Assembly: GCA_905221615.1 (NCBI GenBank)
Contig: CAJNDT010004713.1
Location: 21,001 to 85,000 of the forward strand
DNA length: 64,000 nt
DNA from: Symbiodinium sp. CCMP2592
Lineage: Eukaryota; Sar; Dinophyceae; Suessiales; Symbiodiniaceae
Reading direction: 5' to 3'
Shown: positions 47,160 through 56,880 of the stretch, piece after piece
How the letters are laid out: each line of letters starts with the position of its first letter
Position numbering within the stretch: position 1 is the stretch's first letter
The notes under the pieces: generated by a model
What the model was told of the DNA's origin: nothing
The model's input: the letters and a program-made list of their open reading frames with translations, nothing else
Database searches by the model: none
Translations under genes and position numbers: made by a program

Positions 47160-50100
47160 CAAGCGCCGCGGCCTCACTGCCATCATGCGAACCTGTCTTG
47201 GCAAATTTTGCTTTCGTTGGATTGCTGGAATAGGTGTACTGGGTCTGCTGCCTAGGTCTCCTGCTGGCTTTGGTTGTAGGCGTAACCCTCAGTCAACGTG
47301 CTGTCCATTCACTTGTAGAACTGCAAGCGTCCCCACGGTGGAGACGCAGCAAAGGCGCTGCGCTGGACCCAAATCTAGGATGCACAGGTGCGAGCGTGAA
47401 TCACACAAGCACGCACATGCAAAGAGCTGCCCTGGTCTCAAGTCCAGGGGTGGCGGAAGTACTTCGCCGAGTTATTTCAGGCGACTCCTCATGATGATGC
47501 TATTGCAGAGCAACTATCTTCCCGTCACAGGTGCGCGAGTTGACAGCGTTCCCATGGCGCTGTCTGGAGTACAGTCAGGACCTCAACACAGTAATGTACT
47601 CGAACAAAGTGCGGTTCCTGGTTGTGCGAAGCGTAGTGGGGTTTTTGATACTTCTGGCCCTTACCTTGGAGCTGTTCGTAAACGCGCATACAAGCGTGCG
47701 TGTGGCAGGGCATTGCTTCGAGGTGGAACGTACTACAGAGGCCAATGGCACACTGCTAGCTCCTTGCAGGCACAGCGCGTGCAAGCAACAGCGGAAGTCC
47801 CAGAATGTGATAGGCGACATCGTGGAGTGGTGGGCGGGCGATCTCGCCTGTCGCCACGGCTCTTCGTCCTCACATGGAATGCTGGAGGCTTGAGTCTTGC
47901 CATGTTCGATGAGTTAGTCCTGCTGCTAGACACGCCTGCCTATGAGCATGTTTCAGCTGATTCTGGCTGCGAGTCTGAGTCCTACACGGGCATCCTGGTC
48001 ATGGTCAGGGGTAAGCTAGCGTCGCATGAACTTATCAGGTACGATGTGGTGGCACCGGGGAGAGTCCTACATGTGCGAGTCCCGTTCGGACCTCATGAAC
48101 ATGATCGCTCGCTCGACCTGATTGGCATTTACCAGTACCCGTGGGACACTCGAAAACCCAGAGCGCAACTGCTTGAGGCGCGCGCGGGCATCTGGAAGAA
48201 GCTGGATGTTGTGCTGCGGCGCTTGCCTCGCCGAAACCTCCTGTTTGTCTGTGGCGACTGCAATGTGCAACTGCCGGCTCAGGACAGGCATGTGGGCACA
48301 GGAGTCGTATTGCGAGATTCTGAACGACAGCAGGCCACTGACTCTTCAGCACTACTTAAGGTCGTCATGACTCATGATCTTTGTGCATTAAACACATGGC
48401 GGGGACCCAAGAAACAGGCTCACACCTACAGCATGGGGGATGCTCGGACCTTGATTGACTTTGTCTTTGTGCGTGTGTCGGATGCTGATAAGATTGCTAA
48501 AGGCTGCCTTCCATTACAGGAATTTCCTATTGCAGACTGGCGCTTAGATGGCAAGCATCGGGCTATCATTGGCAGCCTCTCCACCCGCTGGCAGGTCAGG
48601 GCCTGTCGAAGACGTGGGCCAAGCTACAATCAGGAGGCCCTCCTGTCGGCCTATCAGCAGGATCCCACTCTGTCGGAGGTGTTCAGTCGATTCGAGACAT
48701 TGATGACGGGGACGCCGGGGGATGCTGAATCGCTTTCAAACTGTCTGCTGCAGGCGTGTCAACAGGTGTATCCGATGAAGTCCCAGGCCGAGGCAGGGCA
48801 ACCAGAGGACCGCATGCAGCTTGTAAGGGGGCCCATTGCTACTATGTGGCAAACCTGGCGAGAAATGCGTGCTGTTCGAGCTGTCACGCTACGCTCCATT
48901 GTGAATGCCTGGAGACTCAGAGTCCAATTTCGGGCACAAAAGAAGGTAGTGGAGAAAGCCAGCCGGGCGCAGCGCAATCAGCGTGTGCACGGCCTGCTTG
49001 CACAGGCTGAGGAGGATGATCGGAATCACAACGCACGGGGCCTTTACTCAATTGTTCGAAAGCTTGCTCCGAAGCAGAGATACCGACCACTGCAGGTCAA
49101 AACTGAGAAAGGCATCTGCTTGTCCGGACGTGAGGAGGTTGCAGAGCTCAAGAATTTCTTTGATGGGGTTTTCTGTGGCACTCCGGAGGTCTCTGTTAAC
49201 CCATGGAACAAGCCCTACTGCCCTGACGTGGAGGCCATTGCTACAGCACTCCGAAAACTGCCTGCACACAAAGCTGTGCCACAATGCTGTGCGCCGTCCC
49301 TTGTATGGAAGGCATGTGCTACTGCCCTGGCGCCATACATCCACGCTACGTTTGAGGACATGAGTGAAATGCACACACCCATGGTGCCCAACCGGTGGAA
49401 GGACGGATGGATGGTGCTGGCTCCGAAGGCTGGCAAGCCGCTTTGCCGAGCATGTGATGTCAGGCCCTTAGCACTGCAGGATCCGGGTGGCAAAGCAGCT
49501 ATCCGTACTGTAAAGGATGCCATTCAGCCCTACGTCGATGAGTACATGAAGTTCATACCCCAGTATGCATATTTGCGGAATCGGGATGGACAACTTGCCA
49601 TACTTCGTGCATGCGCGCATCTACGTCAGGTTCGTGACATGGTTGCGGGGCAGAAGTACACGGTACACAACTATCGTGATGGGCATCGACGGCTGGCCCT
49701 TTGTGGTGGTTTGGCCCTAAGCCTGGATCTGCGCATGGCGTTTGATGTGTTACCGCGTAGGTTGGTGGAGCGATCATTGAGAGACGCGAAAATTCCGGAA
49801 GGCCTCATTTCACTGATCATGGCTTGGCTGGTTGGTTCATCGTATCATATCACACATGCAGGGGATGCCTTCACACTCACCCCAACGAGGGGTATCAGGC
49901 AGGGGTGTGTCCTTTCACCGTTAATCTGGACATGTGTCACGGGAACCATGGTGAGGGACCTACTCTCGCGGGGTATTTCCATTGCAGACTTGGACCTTTA
50001 CGCGGACGATTTCCTGCACCTGGAAACCCTTCATGACTACGAGGCCTTTGAGCATGCGCTTAGGCGGATGGGTGTTATCATCCAATACTTGCAGGACCAG

Positions 50101-53100
50101 GGCTTACAAGTCAGTATGGACAAAACCGTGGTACTCATGAGGATTGCGGGCACTCGATCCTCCATGGCTATGGCGAAGAATACCTACAAGCGCAAGGATC
50201 GTGAGGGCAATGAACAATTGTACATCAAAATCCCGACTGAGCATGCCACCCTCCATTTGCCGGTTGTTAAGGAGCACAAATACATGGGTATCATGGCGAC
50301 TTACTACGGATTCGAGGACTGCACACTCTCGCATCGTATTTCTGCTGCTAAGAATGCGTACACGCGCCTCAAGCCGTTTCTACGCAGTCGGAAACGATTG
50401 TCGCTACCAGGGAGACTTCGGATGTGGTGGACATGTGTGTGGTCGGCGCTGCCCTATGCGCTTCCCAGTATCGGGGTCACGGCCTCGGGCGCCACTACGC
50501 TGCGGGGGCTCATTGCTACACACATGCGTGCGCTCGCGGTGTCACCCAGGCACATCACTGGAGAGAATACGGAAACTCTGTTTGCCAGGCTAGGAGTTGA
50601 TGATCCAGTTCACATGCTTACAGCTCTTGCGCGCACGCAATGTGCCAGACTTCAGAAGCTTTATGGGCAGGTGGACCAAGGTGCAGTTAGCAAGGACATG
50701 GTCGCGCAGGCGGAGTGGTCTCTTGAGCAGTGGGTGCAACATGCGAACAGCGACACCAGGTCGCACATGCGATTGCAGAGATTGAGTGATGTTGGTGAGG
50801 GCGTGCCGTGCCCTCATTGTGGCCTCTACTTCATCTCAGAGCTTGCTGTCACCACTCATATTGGACACCAGCATGCGGATCTGCATCGACAGGTTCGGGA
50901 GGAAGTGAGTGAGATGCAGGCTTCGGACATGGGCGTTGATGGCATGCCTACATGTCGATTTTGTCTGAAAAAGTTCCATGGATGGCAGAATCTTAAAAGA
51001 CATGTCAAACTTGGGCGGTGTCCAGTGATGCATGGTCGGACTGCAGCGGGTGCCTCAGCTGTAGCAGTGGTGGACACAGTGGAGGATGCCAAGCCGTTGC
51101 TCAAACAGCATACGCTGCTGCAGCGCCTTGTGGATCAGCAGCTGCAACACGAACTGGTAACAACAGAAGTGCGACCGCAGATATTGCAAAACTGTGGGCT
51201 GTGCGGCCAGTGGATTGCTGATACTAGACAGGTCAAGCAACACATCAGACAGAGTCACCGGGACATATGGAATCAGTTTCATGCGGAGATTGATGCACTT
51301 TGTGCTGCATTTGGTCGTTCCATCACTGTGCCGTGTGGTTACTGTGGTACGGACAAGATCAATTCCTCTAACCGGCCTAGACATGCTAAGCTTTGTGGTG
51401 TGCTCTTTCAAACCTTGCTAGTGCTTCGCGTTGCGCAGAACGAGGGCCATGTCAGCACAGGAGATGGATTTCTTTCGCCACCTCCTCCCCAACGGGGGCG
51501 GCGGGGGCACTCTACAAACGGAAGCCAGCGAGCCAGTGGGAACGGACGGAGTCCCCAAAAGGACAACACCGTTGGCGCGTCCGCAGAGACAAGCGAAGTG
51601 GCAGAAACAGGGAGCGGGCAAAGGTCAGGGGTTGGGTCGAGGCAACGGGCGTCAGCAGGGGCGAAGAGCACAACAAGCACAACGGTCGGCTCCTTCTTCC
51701 GAGCAGTCCACCGAGGACCAGGAGGACTACCCCCCCCATGTAATGGAGTTGCTACGGGCTACAGCCAGGTTGGCCCTCAGATTGGAGGATCAACAAAGCT
51801 TGGATCGTCTGGACAAAGCCTTTCTGATCCACATGCGCACGCAGGTGCCGGAGTGCATGCTGGCCGACATGTTCAAGATCAGCGAAACATGGAAGGAGGC
51901 CAGGGCTGCGGTGCCGCCCAAGGTGGAATCATCCTTGCGGGTGATCCTGTTCAAGAGCGTCATGGAGGAGTTCATGTCACGACTACAGAAAATCGAACAT
52001 GCGGAGGTGATGAAAGGACTGATTGCACAGGGATGGTTCATCCAGGAGGGGTCGGAGTACAAATGGAAATACCTGAGGTGGGACACAACGCAACAGAAAG
52101 ATGTGCCTCATCCCACGCTGGAGCCCATGCCACATACTCAGGTCGTGCAGGCGGTGCAGACGCTACTCGATCATGCGTCGGATCTGACGTTGCACCGCTA
52201 CCATGCGACAAGGCCGCTCGTGGAAACCTTCAAGGGGCCATCGGTGTGCTTCATGTTGGAGATCAGTCTGCGAGGAGCGCACGCACAAAAGATGTACCAG
52301 GCGCTGTCGAGCATGGCGCAGTGCGCGGCGATGAAGCTCATGGGAGCCAACCTGGTGCGGGAGCGCATCAAGCGGAGCCCATTGGCGGTCTTGATTCAGA
52401 AACTGCTTCAGCAGTGATTGCAGGCCTTCAGCTGGTGAACAACGACAACTATTGCTATCAGCATGCTTTGTTGTTATCCTACATGTGGGCTTCCCATTGT
52501 GTTGCAGGCCGTACTGTATCACTTCTGGATGTCCCAATGGGTTTCCATGGCAGGCTACAGCCGGTGATTGAGTTTCTGATGAGTGGTGTGCGGCGTGTCA
52601 TAATGAACAGGTGTTTGATGTGGACCTCATTGATACAGCAGTGGCGACAGCCTCAGCGACAGCATGACATTGGAGAGTTCATGACACATGTTATGCAGCA
52701 GGCTCGACCGGATTCCATGCAGGGCGCTTGGCATATGATTACGGCGGCTGGGGAGGTACGCGATGTTGGTGATTTCCATGGGCCGATGTTGGTGCACTTG
52801 GACAATACAAACAGTATGCATCCGACTACCTTGCAGGCGCTGATAGATCGCTGGTCAAATGCTGGGGAAGGCATGCGGCGACTTATTTTTGAGGCTCCGT
52901 CCCTGCTGTGCGTACAGATATTGAGATTTCATGGACATCGCCGGATTCGCAAACTCATGCATCAGGTTAAGCTGGGGAATGGCAGGGTCCACGTACCATC
53001 TCGGGAGCGACCAGGCGCAGCAAATCATACACACCATTGTTATCGTGTCGTTGCTATTTCAGTGCACTTGGGAAACACACCGTCAACAGGTCATTATCGT

Positions 53101-53289
53101 GCGGTACTGATGGCTCAGAGCTCATCTGAGGACGCACTAGGAACTGGCGAGCATGCGGAAGATATGACATCCATATACAACGGTGCCTTGTACACTGATG
53201 ATGGTTGCGAAGCTGCTCCAGTTCTTGCGGGGGACGTGCATGCCATTTCGTGCAACATGTATCTTTTATGGTGCATCCGAATGGCGTGA
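46825..53289 (+). CDS. LINE ORF2: AP endonuclease, RT, zinc fingers, USP-like C-terminus
   Basis: 2,154 codons from an ATG at 46825. The first 350 residues are low in recognisable structure and may not be translated. The endonuclease starts at LTWNAGG (about 350), with GDCNVQ (about 477), DFVFVR (about 546) and GKHRAI (about 576). RT has SLDLRMAFD (about 966), GIRQGCVLSP and YADDF (about 1059). Four C2H2/C2HC fingers follow: CPHC...H (about 1328), CRFCLKKFHG (about 1378), CGLC...H (about 1457) and CGYC...H (about 1504). Residues about 1545-1865 are Gly/Ser/Ala-rich and overlap another ORF. The C-terminus matches USP cysteine proteases: NDNYCYQHALL (Cys box, about 1873), QRQHDIGEFM, STGHYRAVL (His box, about 2090) and YTDDG. 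It would nick DNA, prime RT, and possibly cleave ubiquitin. Confidence 0.82.
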   Translation: MLALWLISDSILILTPKPEVKSLHSWSVRLLSATWSRPWPCFIFFWRGITESNFMKTSTSFWRGRFEACRDQFRLLTCCVSYHGTQKQKTVHHPRSWIQMTRALMPNFRAADKRRGLTAIMRTCLGKFCFRWIAGIGVLGLLPRSPAGFGCRRNPQSTCCPFTCRTASVPTVETQQRRCAGPKSRMHRCERESHKHAHAKSCPGLKSRGGGSTSPSYFRRLLMMMLLQSNYLPVTGARVDSVPMALSGVQSGPQHSNVLEQSAVPGCAKRSGVFDTSGPYLGAVRKRAYKRACGRALLRGGTYYRGQWHTASSLQAQRVQATAEVPECDRRHRGVVGGRSRLSPRLFVLTWNAGGLSLAMFDELVLLLDTPAYEHVSADSGCESESYTGILVMVRGKLASHELIRYDVVAPGRVLHVRVPFGPHEHDRSLDLIGIYQYPWDTRKPRAQLLEARAGIWKKLDVVLRRLPRRNLLFVCGDCNVQLPAQDRHVGTGVVLRDSERQQATDSSALLKVVMTHDLCALNTWRGPKKQAHTYSMGDARTLIDFVFVRVSDADKIAKGCLPLQEFPIADWRLDGKHRAIIGSLSTRWQVRACRRRGPSYNQEALLSAYQQDPTLSEVFSRFETLMTGTPGDAESLSNCLLQACQQVYPMKSQAEAGQPEDRMQLVRGPIATMWQTWREMRAVRAVTLRSIVNAWRLRVQFRAQKKVVEKASRAQRNQRVHGLLAQAEEDDRNHNARGLYSIVRKLAPKQRYRPLQVKTEKGICLSGREEVAELKNFFDGVFCGTPEVSVNPWNKPYCPDVEAIATALRKLPAHKAVPQCCAPSLVWKACATALAPYIHATFEDMSEMHTPMVPNRWKDGWMVLAPKAGKPLCRACDVRPLALQDPGGKAAIRTVKDAIQPYVDEYMKFIPQYAYLRNRDGQLAILRACAHLRQVRDMVAGQKYTVHNYRDGHRRLALCGGLALSLDLRMAFDVLPRRLVERSLRDAKIPEGLISLIMAWLVGSSYHITHAGDAFTLTPTRGIRQGCVLSPLIWTCVTGTMVRDLLSRGISIADLDLYADDFLHLETLHDYEAFEHALRRMGVIIQYLQDQGLQVSMDKTVVLMRIAGTRSSMAMAKNTYKRKDREGNEQLYIKIPTEHATLHLPVVKEHKYMGIMATYYGFEDCTLSHRISAAKNAYTRLKPFLRSRKRLSLPGRLRMWWTCVWSALPYALPSIGVTASGATTLRGLIATHMRALAVSPRHITGENTETLFARLGVDDPVHMLTALARTQCARLQKLYGQVDQGAVSKDMVAQAEWSLEQWVQHANSDTRSHMRLQRLSDVGEGVPCPHCGLYFISELAVTTHIGHQHADLHRQVREEVSEMQASDMGVDGMPTCRFCLKKFHGWQNLKRHVKLGRCPVMHGRTAAGASAVAVVDTVEDAKPLLKQHTLLQRLVDQQLQHELVTTEVRPQILQNCGLCGQWIADTRQVKQHIRQSHRDIWNQFHAEIDALCAAFGRSITVPCGYCGTDKINSSNRPRHAKLCGVLFQTLLVLRVAQNEGHVSTGDGFLSPPPPQRGRRGHSTNGSQRASGNGRSPQKDNTVGASAETSEVAETGSGQRSGVGSRQRASAGAKSTTSTTVGSFFRAVHRGPGGLPPPCNGVATGYSQVGPQIGGSTKLGSSGQSLSDPHAHAGAGVHAGRHVQDQRNMEGGQGCGAAQGGIILAGDPVQERHGGVHVTTTENRTCGGDERTDCTGMVHPGGVGVQMEIPEVGHNATERCASSHAGAHATYSGRAGGADATRSCVGSDVAPLPCDKAARGNLQGAIGVLHVGDQSARSARTKDVPGAVEHGAVRGDEAHGSQPGAGAHQAEPIGGLDSETASAVIAGLQLVNNDNYCYQHALLLSYMWASHCVAGRTVSLLDVPMGFHGRLQPVIEFLMSGVRRVIMNRCLMWTSLIQQWRQPQRQHDIGEFMTHVMQQARPDSMQGAWHMITAAGEVRDVGDFHGPMLVHLDNTNSMHPTTLQALIDRWSNAGEGMRRLIFEAPSLLCVQILRFHGHRRIRKLMHQVKLGNGRVHVPSRERPGAANHTHHCYRVVAISVHLGNTPSTGHYRAVLMAQSSSEDALGTGEHAEDMTSIYNGALYTDDGCEAAPVLAGDVHAISCNMYLLWCIRMA
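51449..52417 (+). CDS. Protein-like ORF overlapping LINE ORF2 in another frame
   Basis: 322 codons from an ATG at 51449 (MSAQEMDFFRHLL); the frame is open from 51431. A basic Gln/Arg-rich leader (QAKWQKQGAGKGQGLGRGNG) is followed by a helical, evenly composed body (ELLRATARLALRLEDQQSLD, FKSVMEEFMSRLQKIEHAEV, ALSSMAQCAAMKLMGANLVR). This looks more like an evolved protein than the Gly/Ser-rich reading of the same DNA in the main frame. It ends at TGA just before the USP Cys box. It may be a nucleic-acid-binding (Gag or ORF1-like) protein. No family was recognised. Confidence 0.55.
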   Translation: MSAQEMDFFRHLLPNGGGGGTLQTEASEPVGTDGVPKRTTPLARPQRQAKWQKQGAGKGQGLGRGNGRQQGRRAQQAQRSAPSSEQSTEDQEDYPPHVMELLRATARLALRLEDQQSLDRLDKAFLIHMRTQVPECMLADMFKISETWKEARAAVPPKVESSLRVILFKSVMEEFMSRLQKIEHAEVMKGLIAQGWFIQEGSEYKWKYLRWDTTQQKDVPHPTLEPMPHTQVVQAVQTLLDHASDLTLHRYHATRPLVETFKGPSVCFMLEISLRGAHAQKMYQALSSMAQCAAMKLMGANLVRERIKRSPLAVLIQKLLQQ

Positions 53290-53650
53290 TACCGCATACA
53301 ACTTTCTGCGAGCTTTTTACTGTGCAGTGGGAGCTATGGCAGTGCAATGCAAATTTCTTTCATGCCATTTCAACTTCTGAGTGAGTGCTGTCCTGACTGA
53401 CGTGATGCATCATGTAGTGCTGCATGTGCTTACGGTGGCATGTCAGTTTTTGGATTAGCTACTTTTCACACCTCTGTAGTACGTTCCAGCCTGCTTGGCA
53501 TTCGTGCCGAGGCTTGGAATCTGCTTGTGGTTCGCCACGGGATTTCTGCTAGAACCGCAACCTTGAGTTGCCGGTATGGCCACTGCGCTATACTGTAAAT
53601 TATTTCGCTAGCTGTGCTCACTCACAGTGCGTCCGAAAGAAAGAAAAGTA

Positions 53651-54405
53651 TCCTACCAGGACTCAAATTGGTCCTAAACCCTAAACCTTAAGCCGTTTTA
53701 CCACACTAGGACTTGGAGATTCCCGAATTTGGCTTTCCCTATTGTATCATTTGGGAATGTCTGCGAGACCTTATTGTCACTTAACAAAGCCACTGGAAAC
53801 TTTGCTCCTACACCTTCAAGTCTCAGACCCTGAAACACCAGCATGAAATTTGTTAAGTCTTGACAGCCCTCAACTTTTGGTTTTTTGTTCAAACCGTTGC
53901 GTCGCGGACTTCATGCTCGTGACGTGGTGGTCTGACACTGCCGCATTTCTGCAGTGCCGCCCTGATTACACATGTTCCCTTCTTTGTGATGCCTGCGTTT
54001 GTGATGCTATGTCCCATGAACTTCCCCGCACTGTGTCACTGCTGCGCCGCATGTTGCCGATACTTTGCATGCTGTCGCCCGTGGGTGTGCTCCTCTGCTT
54101 TGTGCTCCTCTGGTTTTTGAGCCTGTGTGTGCTGCTCCAGTGGAGCACAACTCTTCGCGGCTTGCACTTTTGATGCAGGTTTGCCGCCGATATTGTCGGA
54201 AACTGTGGCGCATGGGTGTACCCTTCTGATTTTGGTCTGTATTCCCCAATAGCTTGGCGCAAAGCAGGGCCCGGAAAGTTGGAATTCCCCAATAGGTTGA
54301 CGCAGCATAAAACACTATTCGACACGAAACAAGAGCCTCCAAATCGCAATCCCTCAACAGCTTGCTTGAAAACAAAACAGAACCCTGACAAGTGTAGTTT
54401 CCAAA
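53651..54405 (+). repeat. Direct repeat R2 flanking the LINE-like unit
   Basis: Pairs with 43156-43902 with few mismatches and small indels. It begins right after the A-rich end of the LINE unit. Unlike R1, the sequence continues smoothly into the minisatellite on its right. Confidence 0.88.
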
Positions 54406-54860
54406 TAGCTTGATGCAAATCCAGACCCTGCAAAATGTAATTGTTCAATACGTTGAAACAAGACAGGAGCCTCAAAATTCCAATTCCACACTAGCTTGAT
54501 GCCAAACAGCAAAAAATGCTGCCATGTACAGTATTTGACAGAAGAAACAGGCCTCGAAATTACAAACCGCAAATAGCTTGCGGCAAAGCGCCACCTTGCA
54601 AATTGCAGCTCCCCAATAGCTTGCGGCGAAACGCCACCCTGCTAATTGCAATTCCCCAACCCAATAGCATGCAACAAAATGTTACCCTCCAAATGGCAAT
54701 TCCCCAATGGCTGGCAACAAGACCAAATTGCAATTCCCCATTAGCTTGCGGCGGGACGCCACCACGCAAATTGCAATGCCCGAATAGCTTGCGGCAAAAT
54801 GCCACCCTGTTAATTGCAATTCCGTAATGGTTTGATGCAAAGCAGTAGCAAATGCTGCAA
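54406..54860. repeat. About 40-bp minisatellite, right block
   Basis: Six or more units of the GCAATTCCCCAATAGCTTGC type with CGGCAAAACGCCACCCTG. Open frames across it are repeat artefacts. Confidence 0.75.
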
Positions 54861-54959
54861 TGTACATACAGTATTTGCAATCAAAATCCAAGAGCCAACG
54901 TTAGCAAACGAGATCGATGACCGCCAGCATTAAGAAAAACGAATCTTCCGCCTAAGTTT

Positions 54960-56136
54960 TTTTGTGGACCTGTTTGACGAGCGGCGTACTGGGTACTCCG
55001 ATGGCCCTTTCAGGTGCTTAGCTATGCGATCAGCAACTTGGATGCGTACCTTCCCTCTATGGCCTGCCTCCGCGGAGAAGCGTACGACTTCGTGGTCAGC
55101 ACGGCTGCTCAACTCATGCCAGAGATCAAACTTAGAGGGAAGGGGCGGCTGAACATGCAGCAAAGGTTCGGATGCTCGACCAGTTCAACTTTGCGCAGTT
55201 GCTTCAGGTGTGCCGTAGCCTTTCAAAGCTTGCATCCTTCTGTTTTGTCGAACTTTCCAGGGCGAAAACAATCCACATTCGGTGTGGCAGCTTCAATGCA
55301 GCCTTCAAGAAGAGGGAGTCGAAGTGTTCCAGCATCTTGGCCGCAACACAGAGCGATATTTACAGACAGATATGGTCGCCTGGAGGATCTATTTGTTCAT
55401 CCAAGTCAGCATCTTGTGTGGAGCCGCTTGGCCTTTTAGAGGGTACGTCTGAGAATCATGGCATCAACGGATCTGGTGTCCTCGGAATTCACCCATTGTC
55501 ATGCCGGCAGGTTACCGGTGCCATCACTCTTCGTGGTTCCATGTTCCTCAGCGAGCTGAACGGGCGCTCCGTTCTCAAAGGCTTGGCTTGCTTGCAGCAT
55601 GTTTCAGCTGCTTGGCTAAAACTAGCAGCAAAGCATGTCTGTTCGGGGACAGCTTTTGGCATTCTGAGTGGTGTGTGTGCGCAACCCGCGCCCCTTCAGC
55701 AGAATTTCGCCCGCAGTCGTACGTCTTGCCAGTCCCAACACGACACGAAGCACACCTCGTGTCCGTAGGGCCACGCATGGATATGCATTGTGAGTTTCTT
55801 TTCGGGCCTGAGACCTTCTTTGAACCTTCAACCGAGCAGATCCCAGCTGAGAAAGTTTTGTTCGGGGGCCCAGGAAGAGCAGCCGCAAGCCATCTACTGG
55901 CGGCCCCTTTGCCTGAAGCAGAAAGGGAGCAGCCTAGGAGCATCCGAGACGGGGGGCTCCTTCCGTTCCTTTCGTTGTGGAGGTACATCGCGAGCCGTGC
56001 GGAGGCGCTGCAGCTGGTTGTGCAAAACCCGAGCCATCTCGTGCTCGCCCGCCTCGCCTGTCTCACGCGCCCCTCGTCCTTCAACGGCGCTCTTTTGGGG
56101 TCCGGGAGGGTTTGGGTGTTTCGTTGAAAAGCGGGC

Positions 56137-56178
<42 letters not shown>

Positions 56179-56880
56179 AAAGGAACGGTGGAGCCGAAAG
56201 CCCTGCAGTCCCTGGCGGCGGACTGGGATGGCTTGACGGAGCTGGAGCAGGAGCGTAAAGCACATGGCGCGGCGCTGCCTCGCGGGGGGCTCCGTTCCCT
56301 TCTCGTCTCGATCAGGACGCGCTCTACCAGGTCTTCTTGACGGACGGCCTCTACCAGAAGGCGTGGCTCTCGAGGCAGAGGGGAAAAATCCCATTTGGGG
56401 ACATGCGCAGGCCTTCATCTTCCTCTACCTGCCTTTGTTCCTGACCAATGCCGTGGCCAATCAAGACCTGGGCCTTCGACCCCTGGCTGCAACTGCCGCA
56501 CGGCCGTAGCTTCTCTCACTCCGTGCAATCAATGCAATGTGTCCCCACCCAGGACGAGGATTGCAATTCCTTGTCGAGCTCTACACCAAGCTGGTGAATC
56601 ATCGCTGCCTCAACCAAGAGGCCTTTACCGTCAAGGTGGACATATCTTCACTCGCATCCCTTGCGAAAGAGATAGATGATGTGCGGTTGTTGAGCGGCCT
56701 TGCTGCATGGCGCGGGGTTCCTTTGTGCAGCTGCTCTTCTCGTCCTTCTGGTTTCAAAGCGCTTTCGCTGAGGGAAATGCCTGGATTACGCGCGCATCGT
56801 GAAGCACGCCCACGGCGTGACCGTTCTCCTTACTGCTGAGAGCTACCAGATCCTCTCAGGCACGAGCAAAACGAATAGAA
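54960..56880 (+). CDS. Putative multi-exon host gene, family unknown
   Basis: Protein-like blocks include VLSYAISNLDAYLPSMACLR (about 55014, after TTTCAG), AAEHAAKVRMLDQFNFAQLL then CRSLSKLASFCFVEL (about 55145-55250), FLFGPETFFEPSTEQIPAEK (about 55796), PRSIRDGGLLPFLSLWRYIA (about 55932), VEPKALQSLAADWDGLTELE (about 56188), DQDALYQVFLTDGLYQKAWL (about 56311), LQFLVELYTKLVNHRCLNQE (about 56569) and YARIVKHAHGVTVLLTAESY (about 56786). They change frame, as exons do. The helical repeats loosely recall RAP/FASTK-like organelle RNA-binding proteins, but that is weak. They could be two genes. Confidence 0.35.
56135..56176. repeat. CT microsatellite
   Basis: Uninterrupted CT dinucleotides, probably the polypyrimidine part of an intron before the exon starting near 56182. 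Confidence 0.85.

Larger units (their letters stand above)
43903..53650 (+). mobile_element. LINE-like retroelement with OTU and USP protease domains
   Basis: Non-LTR character comes from the AP-endonuclease plus RT order, the YADDF active site and a short A-rich end GAAAGAAAGAAAAG (53635-53648) immediately before repeat R2. ORF1 (43959-46080) is frame-broken; the main frame (46825-53289) is intact. Whether R1 belongs to the element as its 5' part is unclear: R1 ends exactly where this unit begins, and R2 begins exactly where it ends. A head-to-tail LINE array or a unit with long direct repeats would both fit. Confidence 0.7.

Noticed and set aside
55894..56418. Minus-strand 174-codon ORF with Arg-Glu repeats
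   Set aside because: The repeat is the complement of a CT microsatellite.
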